A DNA stretch of 10,933 nucleotides from NCBI GenBank assembly GCA_014523665.1, contig JAATVR010000183.1, positions 1 to 10,933 on the forward strand. Reading direction: 5' to 3'. Both the position numbers and the translations under genes were made by a program. The stretch is from Nitrososphaerales archaeon TH526 (GTDB lineage: Archaea > Thermoproteota > Nitrososphaeria > Nitrososphaerales > Nitrososphaeraceae). Shown here piece after piece: positions 1 to 7,684 of this stretch (positions are counted from its first letter, which is position 1; every line of letters begins with the position of its first letter). Under the pieces are notes generated by a model. The model did no database searches, was not told where the DNA came from, and was given only the letters and a program-made list of their open reading frames with translations.

Positions 1-491
1 TCTGTGTGTATGATATTGAAGGCTCAAACGGCGGTTAGGAGTGATATAAATCAATTTAACCGTACTTAACTTATTTTCATGAAATTTTTCGAACCTGCCC
101 CATGGCCTATCCTCTTCATATATCTTCACAACAATGGAAAGGAAGGTCATGTTTAAAAGTGGTTAACTCGTAAAGGAATTTTCAACATGAAGCAAAATAT
201 TGGAGAGCAAATCATCGGATTGTACACGACAGCAACATTCATTATGTGATTGAATTAGGGGATCTAAACCAACCTCCAACACTGGGCATTGTTTGTGTCC
301 ATGTCATACCAGCAAATATCAAATGACGAGGCTTATCAAAGCGACATTGAATACCCCAATGGAAGCACCTGAATATGGATCGTTGTAATATCCTCTAATC
401 AGGCAAACGTGTAATTCATATCTTCTAGAGATTCTAAGATCTCTAACAGTAAGTAGTCTTCATTTCCGAAGGCTCATTTATTAACCTTACA
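1..491. other. Gene-poor left flank, possible decayed coding remnant
   Basis: I see no convincing gene in this stretch. Plus-strand frame 174-326 is open for 50 codons without a start codon and ends in TGA; its translation (for example the stretch HYVIELGDLNQPPTLG) has protein-like composition. An adjacent frame stays open a little further (through about 380), which would fit a decayed gene fragment, but I recognise no family. A 7-bp inverted repeat at 426-445 is listed separately. What lies left of position 1 is unknown, so this may be the tail of something outside the window. Confidence 0.3.
426..445. repeat. Short inverted repeat (hairpin), possible 3' structure of the 492-854 gene
   Basis: TAGAGAT at 426-432 and ATCTCTA at 439-445 form a perfect 7-bp stem around a 6-base loop. 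It lies about 46 bases past the stop codon of the minus-strand gene ending at 492, so it could fold in that transcript's 3' end. No T-run follows it on the minus strand, and archaeal termination mainly uses oligo-T, so a terminator role is speculative. Confidence 0.3.
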
Positions 492-854
492 TTATTGGGA
501 GAGCTCTTCGATATTTTCGAGACACTGCATAACGAGTTCACGGCTGCGATGCATAACCCATGATGCAAATTTGTCTGGCGTGAAAACGTATTGCTGTTGA
601 AAGCTTGGCGATATAAAACCACCGTATGTAATTACCTGTACAATGATGAAATCTTTACTGACCGTGGCGATTTCTTCCTCAGCTGATTGCTCAGATTCTT
701 CCATAGTTTTTTTGTATAGTAGAATAGGACGGCGTAGTCTTCCGGCAAGTAGCGAGGTCTTTGCAAGTTTATCTCGAAGTCTCTCTACGAGCCATTGATC
801 TAAAGTTACCTGCCCGCTATCAAGAGCAATCTGCTTATTATTAATCAATGGCAT
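492..854 (-). CDS. Small protein of unknown function (120 aa)
   Basis: I do not recognise this protein. It begins with ATG at 854 and ends with TAA. The N-terminal third is amphipathic and basic (roughly residues 24-49), then there is a short acidic patch (about 52-61, EESEQSAEEE), a probable beta segment (about 68-79) and a helical C-terminus (about 95-118). There is no signal peptide or membrane helix. It looks soluble and its composition is that of a real gene rather than a shadow ORF. It lies 97 bases downstream of ileS on the same strand, so read-through is possible, but it also has its own TATA-like element whose centre is about 24-26 bases from the ATG, which predicts a leaderless mRNA. 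There is no Shine-Dalgarno sequence. Confidence 0.65.
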   Translation of the reverse strand: MPLINNKQIALDSGQVTLDQWLVERLRDKLAKTSLLAGRLRRPILLYKKTMEESEQSAEEEIATVSKDFIIVQVITYGGFISPSFQQQYVFTPDKFASWVMHRSRELVMQCLENIEELSQ

Positions 855-872
855 CCATTTTCCGGTTTTTTG

Positions 873-883
873 TATTTATTTTA
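873..883 (-). promoter_or_regulatory. Putative TATA box for the 120-aa gene
   Basis: On the minus strand this reads TAAAATAAATA. Its centre is about 24-26 bases before the ATG at 854, the spacing expected between an archaeal TATA box and the transcription start, so the mRNA would begin at or next to the ATG. Assigned by sequence and spacing only. Confidence 0.4.
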
Positions 884-951
884 CCACGGTTACATTACTT
901 GACTGAAAGCTAAAATTGTTCCCGATAGGCCCGCGTGGCCCGACTTGATTC

Positions 952-3900
952 CTATATGGAGATCAGGATTTGTCTGCCATCCAGATCAATAGATTTATAG
1001 CTAACACCTCCTAGGGCGTTCAACGAGAATACAATCTCGTTGACTCTTACAAGGAATTTCAATTCATCTTTCAGTTGAGATAGATCCTCCATTTCTGACT
1101 GGTCAAGACTTGCTACATGAGCAATGGGTAAAATGTCAGTAGGGTTGCGTCCATGCTCCTTTCTCAGCTGCTGCAAATTCCTGGCCAAATCTCTAAGAAA
1201 ACCCATCTTTATTAGGTGATTCGATCTGGAGGTCGAAATAAAGACTACTAGACCATCAAGTTCTACACCTGAATAGCCCTCTAATGGGAAATACTCCATC
1301 ACAAGATCATTTTCCTCTAGTACGATTTTCTCATCTAGGACATTAACTGTTATCTTGCCCTCTGAACCCAAGGACCGAAGAACCTGGATCTTATCAATCT
1401 CCTTAAATTCTCGCATTAGAGGGATTATATTGCTCTTAACTCTTGGCGCCACGCGTTTTGTGGAAATTTGCATCTCCACCTTGATAGGGGCACCATTTGC
1501 AATTAATGAGTTCAGTTTAGAGGCGTCAGACTTAAAGGATGGAATTTCAACGAGTCTACATCTCTGAGCATTTACTTGATTTTTCAAAATTTCCATCAGG
1601 TTAGGGTTATTAAGAATGCGAATTTCGGTGGAGAATATTAGAACTTCATCGATGGGCCACCTTCGTTTGAGCTTGGCCTTCATCCTAGCTGCGTTCGAAA
1701 GGGATATAATGTTCTTTAGTAGGTCAAATCCTGATTCCACATCACGATTCACATATTCACTGTTGTGCGTTGGCCACTTCTCCAAGATTATACTTTCAAT
1801 CTCTTTAAAACACATCTGGTAGAGGTACTCCGTCACAAAAGGAGAAATTGGATGTAGCATGATATCCAGGTTCTTTAGTATATGATTTAGTACAGAGTAG
1901 ACACATAGCCGCCTTTCCCATGATTCTTCATTGTCATCCCATAAATCATTTCGGACAATAGGGATGTAGGTTTGGCTAAGAAGGTTGATTATGAATTCCT
2001 CAAGCAACTTTGCTGCTTCATGTAATCGACATTCATCAAAAGCCGCTGCAAAATCAGAGATTAGATCTTGAAACTTTGACAGTATCCATACTTCAGAAAT
2101 TGACAAAAGATTTCTACTTTTTGTCCAATCAAGACTATGGCTTTCTGGATCGTAATTATCATACTTACTGTTCTGAGAAAAATATATGTGTAGATAGTAG
2201 AGTGTGCTAATGATCTGATGGGGTCTGCTCAACATTTCTCTTACATCGAAGTTCAGAGACTCAGCAGGGGAAGACTTCCACAAGAAGTAGTATCTAATTA
2301 TGTCTACTGGATTATTGTTTAGGAACTCTATTGAATCGATTACGTTTCCTAAACTCTTACTCATCTTGTTACCCTTTTCGTCTAAAACATGACCCTGAAA
2401 AAGGAATGATTTGTAAGGGGACATAGGTGATCCAGATAGAATGATATTCTCTAGCAGCATCGTATAGGCCCATCCTCTAGTCTGATCAATTCCTTCAGTA
2501 AGGAACTGGGATGGAACAAGTTCGTGATATTCAGAATCAGTCTGTGAAGCATAAGGAGCGGCTCCACTATTATGCCAGGTATCCAGAACAAATTGCTCTC
2601 TTTGCATTATCGACCCACATGATCCACATTTAAGAGCAATTCTATCCAATTGGGGCCTGTGCATTGGAAATTGTTCTCCGTCTGGAAGACTAATTGCCCT
2701 TTCTATGACTTGCTTCCTTGAGTACAACAAATCCTTCCTTTTACAATTTACACATGACCATATAGGTAGAGGGGTTCCCCACAATCGTTCTCTCGTAATG
2801 CACCAGGGTACCTTTTCCTTAATAATCTCAATAAATCTATTCCGGGAAGTGTTGAAAAAATATTTAACGCTTTGAGCTGCGTCCAGGGGTTTCGAGCCCA
2901 ACAATTCAGTCATATAGAAATATTCTCGTCTGGACAGCCATACCAATTTATGATGGGAACGCCAACAAGTAGGGTATTGATGCCTAATTTGTCCCGCTTT
3001 AACGTAATGACAGGTGGATTTTAATTTCTGAATCACAAGAGCATCAGCATCTCTAACAAATAGTTGATTGAATATGCCAGCATCTTCTGTAAACTTGACT
3101 CTATCGTCAATTGGAACAAATATAGGAATACTCCGCTTGGTAGCAATTTGAAAGTCCATCTCTCCATTAGCTGGAGACAAATGAACTATTCCACTCCCAG
3201 TGTGTGTATCAACAAAGCTTTCAGCAACAACTAGATGGATTTTTCCTGTCTTTGCTAACGTTTCTAACCCAGGTATCATCGTAAGGAAAGGGTGCGTATA
3301 TCTTTGTCCTTCAAGGTCCTTTCCCGATACAATTTTCATTATTTCAAATTCCCGAATATCTAGATATTCAAATAGCTCTTCTAGTCGTTCTCTCGCCATG
3401 ACCCAAATCTCTTGACCTATATTGACGTACGCATATTCTGCTTCAGGATTCACAGCAACTAATTCATCGGTAACAAGCGTGAAAGGCATTGTTGTCCATA
3501 CAACTAAAAATACATCCTGCTCCTTCAATCTGACTTTGTAATAAAGAGAAGGATCTTCCACATTTTGGTATCCCTGATTAACCTCTGCATTACTAAGGGA
3601 AGTTTGACACGATGGACAGTATGCTACTACGCGAAAACCTTCCTTCAATACGCCTTGCTCCCAAGCCCTATGTAGATATTTCCACTCTCTTTCTATATAT
3701 TCATCCTTATAGGTCCAGTATGCATGGGAGTAGTTGAATGACATTCCGAGTAACTCATCGGATTGAATCCACTTGGCATTATACCTATGAATAAGATCTA
3801 TGCATGCTTGCACTAACCTCTCTGCCCCCACTTTTTGTATGTTCTCAATCTTGCTACCAGTAAGACCCAGTTCCTTCTCTGCCTGTAGCTCTACTGGCAA

Positions 3901-4167
3901 TCCTTGAGTATCCCAACCGGCCCGGAATACCACTCTGTTCTTCTGAAGCGTCTTAATCCTGAACCATGCATCCTTGATAATACGTCCCCGTAAGTGTCCT
4001 AGATGGGGGTCCCCATTCATGGTAGGTGGCCCTTCGATAAAGCCCAGCAGTGGATATTTTTCGGCTTCTAGTTTTTTGTGGATAAGTTGTGGCAGATTTG
4101 CTTTTTCCCAATGCGACCTTACAATTTTTTCAATAGCTTTAGCGTCGAAAGTAGGAAGCAGGTCCAA
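952..4167 (-). CDS. ileS: Isoleucyl-tRNA synthetase, archaeal/eukaryotic type
   Basis: This class I synthetase charges tRNA-Ile with isoleucine in the cytoplasm, using ATP and releasing AMP and pyrophosphate. Visible landmarks are: ATP-binding HLGH at residues 55-58 after GPPTMNGDP; the CP1 editing domain with VVWTTMPFT at about 222-230 and GSGIVHLSPANGEMD at about 324-338, whose Asp338 matches the conserved editing aspartate; WCITRERLWG at 455-464; GIDQTRGW at 559-566; and KMSKS at 601-605. The anticodon-binding domain holds HPISPFVTEYLYQ (772-784) and ARMKAKLKRRWP (827-838). Cysteine pairs CPSC (184-187), CVNC (472-475) and CGSC (514-517) suggest zinc binding. At 1071 residues it is full length. 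The start is TTG at 4167: TAA at 4189-4191 closes the frame just upstream, no in-frame ATG precedes the conserved region, and the TATA-to-start distance fits. The editing motif has TTMPFTLVTD where most IleRS have TTTPWTLP. Confidence 0.97.
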   Translation of the reverse strand: MDLLPTFDAKAIEKIVRSHWEKANLPQLIHKKLEAEKYPLLGFIEGPPTMNGDPHLGHLRGRIIKDAWFRIKTLQKNRVVFRAGWDTQGLPVELQAEKELGLTGSKIENIQKVGAERLVQACIDLIHRYNAKWIQSDELLGMSFNYSHAYWTYKDEYIEREWKYLHRAWEQGVLKEGFRVVAYCPSCQTSLSNAEVNQGYQNVEDPSLYYKVRLKEQDVFLVVWTTMPFTLVTDELVAVNPEAEYAYVNIGQEIWVMARERLEELFEYLDIREFEIMKIVSGKDLEGQRYTHPFLTMIPGLETLAKTGKIHLVVAESFVDTHTGSGIVHLSPANGEMDFQIATKRSIPIFVPIDDRVKFTEDAGIFNQLFVRDADALVIQKLKSTCHYVKAGQIRHQYPTCWRSHHKLVWLSRREYFYMTELLGSKPLDAAQSVKYFFNTSRNRFIEIIKEKVPWCITRERLWGTPLPIWSCVNCKRKDLLYSRKQVIERAISLPDGEQFPMHRPQLDRIALKCGSCGSIMQREQFVLDTWHNSGAAPYASQTDSEYHELVPSQFLTEGIDQTRGWAYTMLLENIILSGSPMSPYKSFLFQGHVLDEKGNKMSKSLGNVIDSIEFLNNNPVDIIRYYFLWKSSPAESLNFDVREMLSRPHQIISTLYYLHIYFSQNSKYDNYDPESHSLDWTKSRNLLSISEVWILSKFQDLISDFAAAFDECRLHEAAKLLEEFIINLLSQTYIPIVRNDLWDDNEESWERRLCVYSVLNHILKNLDIMLHPISPFVTEYLYQMCFKEIESIILEKWPTHNSEYVNRDVESGFDLLKNIISLSNAARMKAKLKRRWPIDEVLIFSTEIRILNNPNLMEILKNQVNAQRCRLVEIPSFKSDASKLNSLIANGAPIKVEMQISTKRVAPRVKSNIIPLMREFKEIDKIQVLRSLGSEGKITVNVLDEKIVLEENDLVMEYFPLEGYSGVELDGLVVFISTSRSNHLIKMGFLRDLARNLQQLRKEHGRNPTDILPIAHVASLDQSEMEDLSQLKDELKFLVRVNEIVFSLNALGGVSYKSIDLDGRQILISI

Positions 4168-4196
4168 TTCTATTAAAGCAATCTTTCTTTACCCTC

Positions 4197-4207
4197 TTTA
4201 TATTTTT
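4197..4207. promoter_or_regulatory. Single TATA-like element shared by divergent ileS and ppa
   Basis: The element TTTATATTTTT lies at the centre of the 66-base ileS/ppa gap. Its midpoint is about 34 bases from the ileS TTG (minus strand) and about 33 from the ppa ATG (plus strand). With an archaeal TATA centre about 26 bases before transcription start, both mRNAs would have leaders of about 6-9 bases and no Shine-Dalgarno sequence. It reads acceptably as a TATA box on both strands, and I see no second candidate in the gap. Bidirectional use is inference. Confidence 0.55.
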
Positions 4208-4233
4208 GGCATGTCTTCAATAGAAACATAATA

Positions 4234-4797
4234 ATGTCTCACCATGATTTGTTACCAAAGTTGTCTATTCTAAATAAAATATCGGCAATGACCGAACCTC
4301 TAGGAGATATCAACGTAGTTGTTGAAATTCCTAAGGATAGCAGGATTAAGTATGAGTTAGACCACGAAACAGGGATTTTGTTTGTAGATAGAAAACTGTA
4401 CACCTCGATGGTATACCCATTCAATTATGGGTTTTTGCCAGGATCATTAGAAGAAGATGGAGACCCTGTAGATGTGTTGTTGATAGGTGAGGAAAGCCTG
4501 TTCCCTTTGTCTGTCGTCCGTGCTACTCCTCTAGGAGTGTTGTTAACTGAAGACGAGGAAGGAAAGGATTCCAAGATTATAGCTGTGCCTAGCCCAAAAG
4601 TGGACCCAGCCTATTCGAACATAACACAATTATCAGATATTCCATCTAGCATATTGGATAAGGTTAAACACTTTTTTGAACACTACAAAGAATTAGAGCC
4701 AAGAAAGTTTGTAAAGGTAGTTGGTTACGCCAATGATCAGGTTGCAAGACAAAAAATAAAGGAGGCGACTGACAGATACTCGGCAGCTAATCGTTAG
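4234..4797 (+). CDS. ppa: Inorganic pyrophosphatase, family I (soluble)
   Basis: This soluble cytoplasmic Mg-dependent enzyme hydrolyses pyrophosphate to two phosphates and so pulls aminoacylation and polymer synthesis forward. The family signature EEDGDPVDV lies at residues 73-81, with metal-ligand aspartates D75 and D80. Other active-site residues by comparison with the E. coli enzyme are K39 and E41 (IKYE), R53 (VDR), Y61 and Y65 (YPFNYGF), D107, D112 and K114 (DEEGKDSK), and Y151-K152 (HYKELEP). At 187 residues it is slightly longer than the usual 170-180. ATG 4234 is preferred because it lies 33 bases from the TATA centre; Met19 would give 169 residues and cannot be excluded. It is divergent from ileS, whose product generates pyrophosphate, and its TAG overlaps the cdvC TAA on the opposite strand. 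Confidence 0.96.
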   Translation: MSHHDLLPKLSILNKISAMTEPLGDINVVVEIPKDSRIKYELDHETGILFVDRKLYTSMVYPFNYGFLPGSLEEDGDPVDVLLIGEESLFPLSVVRATPLGVLLTEDEEGKDSKIIAVPSPKVDPAYSNITQLSDIPSSILDKVKHFFEHYKELEPRKFVKVVGYANDQVARQKIKEATDRYSAANR

Positions 4798-6056
4798 AGT
4801 GCTTTGAACTGGTCACTCCATTTAACATAGGCCTTGAGCATTTCTGCGCTAACACTAGGTTTCCGAACCTTGAATATCTCCTTAAAGTCGGTCACGCTTA
4901 TTGACCTAGGGTTTGAATTAGTATCCATAGCCAAGCCACTTTCAAATAGCTCGTTAACAACCCTAAGCTGGGCAGCCTGACAAATGTCCTTTATGTCGCT
5001 GGCACTATAGCCATCACAGAGCTTAGCCAACTCATCTGGTTTTAACGATCTTTCCCGATTTAAAGGACGAGTATACTGGCGAAACAGATCTACTCGAGAC
5101 AGAAGGGAAGGAAGTGAAACATTGATGCGCTTCTGGAACCTTCGAAGAAATCCTGACTCCAAAGTCCAAGGCTTGTTTGTTGCTCCAATCACGTATAACT
5201 GGGTATCTTTTGACTTGACATTTATGCCATCCATTTCAGTAAGGAATTGATTCTTTACCCGTACTTCCCCGCCAATCTCACTAGTTCTGGTTCCAAGTAA
5301 TGAATCAATCTCATCAATAAACAAAAGAACTGGAACACCTTCATTCTCCTGGAGCCGCCTTGCCAGCATAAATAGTTTAGATACGTTTTTCTCTGCTTCT
5401 CCCAACCACTTGCTCATCATACTGGCTGCATCGACATTCAAGAAATAGCCGTCAATTTCAGCAGCAGCAGCAGCAGCTAGCAAGGTTTTGCCGCATCCAG
5501 GTGGGCCAAATAAGAGTATCCCTCGGGGCCATCCTAGTGGAAAGAGGTCGGAACGTTTAGTAGGATAAACAATTGACTCACGTATAGCTCGTTTTGCGTC
5601 GTCTAGACCAATCACCTCCTCCCACTTTACATGCGGCTTTTCTTTTAGCACAAGATCGTCGAAATTCGGGTCTGAAGATGTGGACGAATCCGAATCTCCG
5701 CCTTGACGGGCGAAGTTAATAGACGAACTCTTTGATTTACTCCCATTTCGTAGTTCGGTAGAATCCTGACCCGTAGAATCCTTTGTTAATGAGGTTATGG
5801 TTCTACCTGGGGTCCTAGAACTCGGTTCTGTCGAAAGCTGAAGTGTTCGTATTCGATTCTGATAAGCAGTTGCTCGCTCTCGGTATACTCTATTCAACCT
5901 ATATTCGGGATAAATTTGGACTAATTTCACCAACGCGTCTATGGCTCTCTGATAGGATTGAATAGCCATCCCTCTCGAACCTTGCGAGTCGAAGCTAATA
6001 GCTTCAGCTGCGAATTTGCTCGCCGTATTTTCCAGTTCCTGTGGAGCAAGACTCAT
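4794..6056 (-). CDS. cdvC: CdvC, Vps4-like AAA ATPase of the archaeal ESCRT division system
   Basis: The product is a Vps4-type AAA ATPase, which in archaea remodels ESCRT-III-like CdvB filaments during cytokinesis. Residues about 1-75 are helical and match a MIT domain, the module that binds CdvB tails. Residues about 76-135 form a Ser/Thr-rich linker with no clear fold. The AAA domain follows: Walker A GPPGCGKT (184-191), pore loop MSKWLGEAE (about 214-222), Walker B LLFIDEID (244-251), sensor 1 GATNKP (291-296, N294), arginine fingers in FLRRF (R305, R306), GYSASDI (349-355), and a C-terminal Vps4-like tail. At 420 residues it is somewhat longer than crenarchaeal CdvC (about 370), mainly through the linker. 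The ATG is at 6056. A run of six alanines after Walker A (194-199) is encoded partly by a GCA/GCT repeat. It stands alone here, with no cdvA or cdvB beside it, and meets ppa tail-to-tail. Confidence 0.93.
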   Translation of the reverse strand: MSLAPQELENTASKFAAEAISFDSQGSRGMAIQSYQRAIDALVKLVQIYPEYRLNRVYRERATAYQNRIRTLQLSTEPSSRTPGRTITSLTKDSTGQDSTELRNGSKSKSSSINFARQGGDSDSSTSSDPNFDDLVLKEKPHVKWEEVIGLDDAKRAIRESIVYPTKRSDLFPLGWPRGILLFGPPGCGKTLLAAAAAAEIDGYFLNVDAASMMSKWLGEAEKNVSKLFMLARRLQENEGVPVLLFIDEIDSLLGTRTSEIGGEVRVKNQFLTEMDGINVKSKDTQLYVIGATNKPWTLESGFLRRFQKRINVSLPSLLSRVDLFRQYTRPLNRERSLKPDELAKLCDGYSASDIKDICQAAQLRVVNELFESGLAMDTNSNPRSISVTDFKEIFKVRKPSVSAEMLKAYVKWSDQFKAL

Positions 6057-6092
6057 AATAACTATAATCGTTTGGAATTAGTGTGCCACTTT

Positions 6093-6103
6093 GAATTATT
6101 TAG
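6093..6103 (-). promoter_or_regulatory. Possible TATA box for cdvC
   Basis: The minus strand reads CTAAATAATTC, centred about 42 bases upstream of the cdvC ATG, predicting a leader of roughly 15 bases. It is the best AT-rich match in the expected interval but is weaker than the others in this window, and other AT-rich stretches lie further upstream. Confidence 0.3.
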
Positions 6104-6654
6104 GTGTAAATTGATATTGTGTAATAAACTAAATAATTTGAACCTGCTTTTAATTTTTCAGAGGCTTGATATCTAATGGGCACAGACCTTTGCTTGTGCT
6201 TGCCGTCTCGATTGATCCCTATGATCAAAAACCAACTTTGCCTCATGTTGGTAAGAAATTACATTGTCTTCGTCCCCGAAGATATCTGGTCGATAGACAG
6301 TACCATGAAGATTTTTTTGTGGCCTACGGATTTGCGAATTGGATGGAAGTTTATTGTCTAGATTACATCAAGACAGCTCGGTTGGATATCTCATGCAGTA
6401 CGTTCTATCATCATTTGGCACCTCCGAATGGCAATAGGCGATGACGTGTCAAATCGCAAAATTGGCGAGAGATAATTTGTTAACATGACAATCGTGGCCG
6501 CCAATTTAAAAAAGCTCTGTAATAGAACCTATTCTTTTTCCGATCACGTTATGGTAGATTCTACTGGCTATTATTTTTCCTCTAGCAATTTTTAGCCCAA
6601 TTAGTATTTTAATGGATTATTTTTTATGAATTGATACTAGTTTATTTATAACAC

Positions 6655-6666
6655 TTAAATATATAG
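6655..6666 (+). promoter_or_regulatory. Orphan TATA-like box upstream of the hairpin cluster
   Basis: The plus strand reads TTAAATATATAG, a good archaeal TATA-like sequence that is not placed for any called gene. A start site would be expected near 6686, just before three inverted repeats. The surrounding region is very AT-rich, so chance matches are likely. Confidence 0.25.
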
Positions 6667-6685
6667 TCGTATCGTAGTGTTTACG

Positions 6686-6860
6686 GATAGACGATTTAAA
6701 GTCCCTATGTCTCCTTGCTCCCATATTTGAGAACACGTAAGTGAAATGATACGTGTGCCCAATAAGTTTCAGCTTTAGAAAGCTGAACTGCGAAATTTAT
6801 TGCCGAATTGTTTGAACCTGACCGACTTGAATGTGATCCAATAACCGGAAGGGGATCGAG
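6686..6860 (+). ncRNA. Candidate structured non-coding RNA (three hairpins)
   Basis: Three inverted repeats lie within 125 bases: ACACGTA/TACGTGT (6733-6739 and 6750-6756, 10-base loop), TTCAGCTT/AAGCTGAA (6768-6775 and 6780-6787, 4-base loop TAGA) and GATCC/GGATC (6835-6839 and 6853-6857). They follow an orphan TATA-like box and no ORF explains them. The 5' end is inferred from that box and the 3' end is simply the last hairpin. I recognise no known RNA family, and the strand is uncertain because the stems are self-complementary. Confidence 0.22.
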
Positions 6861-7346
6861 TACTACTGAAAGAGGACTTTTGCTGCCCGCTTACTTCTGG
6901 TAAGGTATCAATCTTTTCGCACAATAAATGGGGATTTGAAGCTAAAAAAAGAAGTGCAATAATTAAAGAGATGGACGTTGTTGCATGGGATGCTTAAAGA
7001 CCCTGTTAATCCCGGCATCATGAATCGCCGCGTAGATATCATATTTTTCGGTTAGGCTCAATAAATTTTACATTATAGAGATATACTTGTATTTTACTCT
7101 AAGCCTAGCCATACTGCATAGAACCCTTGCACAATCTTGAATCTCAAATACATCTATTAATACCGCCGTTTCTGGACTTGTTATCCCATTCATCTCCATT
7201 TATGCTCGCGTTATTATTTACTAACCACCCTACTAAGGACTAGAAGATTTAGACATTCTTCGAGTCACTAACCAACTAACTAACCCTAAAACTGAACAGA
7301 TAATCTTAGCTATGGGGACATCCGAAACTAATAGAAATCGCCGGAT

Positions 7347-7646
7347 CTAGTTCGTAGTCCCTGTTATGGCGTCACGAATCTGAGCTGATCTACTAACCAC
7401 GACGCCTATTACTTCTAATACTTCATCGGCCTCGAAATCTTTGCCATAAGAAGCTCTATGAGCGACTCTGAAGGATTCAAGAATGCTTCCTAAAGTCATG
7501 CCAAGAGCAAAATCATCGGGATTTCTTAAATGGAATACTTCCTTTGCTGTATCATTTCGACAATTTTTTACAAATGGAGAAATGTGTTTTATTTGTTCGT
7601 CGATCGTATGATCAAGAAGAGCCGTTATGAATGGGTCAAGAGGCAT
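7347..7646 (-). CDS. Small conserved-looking protein of unknown function (99 aa)
   Basis: This is an acidic, mostly helical soluble protein with no membrane segment, signal or metal-binding cluster. It contains FHLRNPDDFALGMTLGSILESF (within about 38-59) and a C-terminal helix ending in SRSAQIRDAI. I recall similar proteins of unknown role in Nitrososphaeria but cannot name a family. I chose the ATG at 7646 (MPLDPFITALL) rather than the in-frame ATG at 7673, which would add nine residues: the TATA-like element at 7674-7684 is centred 33 bases from 7646, the same spacing as for ileS, ppa and NAD kinase, but would lie almost on top of 7673. Its promoter, leader and first codons are duplicated upstream in a perfect 57-bp tandem repeat, so a second start is present. 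Confidence 0.7.
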   Translation of the reverse strand: MPLDPFITALLDHTIDEQIKHISPFVKNCRNDTAKEVFHLRNPDDFALGMTLGSILESFRVAHRASYGKDFEADEVLEVIGVVVSRSAQIRDAITGTTN

Positions 7647-7673
7647 ATCCTGAGGGTTCTCATGGAACCACAT

Positions 7674-7684
7674 TTATTTTATTG
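7674..7684 (-). promoter_or_regulatory. TATA-like element, promoter-proximal copy
   Basis: The minus strand reads CAATAAAATAA, centred about 33 bases before the ATG at 7646. It is the 3' end of repeat copy one and is placed to drive the 99-aa gene with a leader of about 7 bases. Confidence 0.4.

Larger units (their letters stand above)
6057..7346. other. Long AT-rich gap without a convincing gene
   Basis: About 1.3 kb separate cdvC from the next gene. Plus-strand frames around 6166-6444 (up to 92 codons, TTG start) and 6176-6361 (61 codons, ATG, hydrophobic) are open and overlap one another; neither resembles a family I know, and I do not call either. From 6445 onward I see only short ORFs on both strands. 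The gap does contain an orphan TATA-like box near 6655-6666 and three closely spaced inverted repeats (6733-6857), listed separately, and a CTAA-rich imperfect short repeat at 7267-7289. It resembles accessory or decayed DNA more than a core intergenic region. Confidence 0.5.

Noticed and set aside
3974..4231. Plus-strand 85-codon ORF across the start of ileS
   Set aside because: It is antisense to the conserved HLGH region of ileS and would cover the divergent promoter; no family resemblance.
5459..5475. Short GCA-type triplet run
   Set aside because: It encodes the alanine run after Walker A in cdvC, which is common in this ATPase group; not a separate repeat element.
6166..6444. Plus-strand 92-codon frame (TTG start) and overlapping 61-codon frame at 6176-6361
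   Set aside because: Two competing frames, weak starts and no recognisable family; too weak to call a gene, though a decayed remnant is possible.
7052..7107. TAGGCT / AGCCTA inverted repeat with a 43-base spacer
   Set aside because: A 6-bp arm at that distance is expected by chance in a region of this size.
7267..7289. CTAA-rich imperfect repeat resembling telomere repeats
   Set aside because: Only a few irregular units; probably low-complexity sequence with no known role in an archaeal chromosome.
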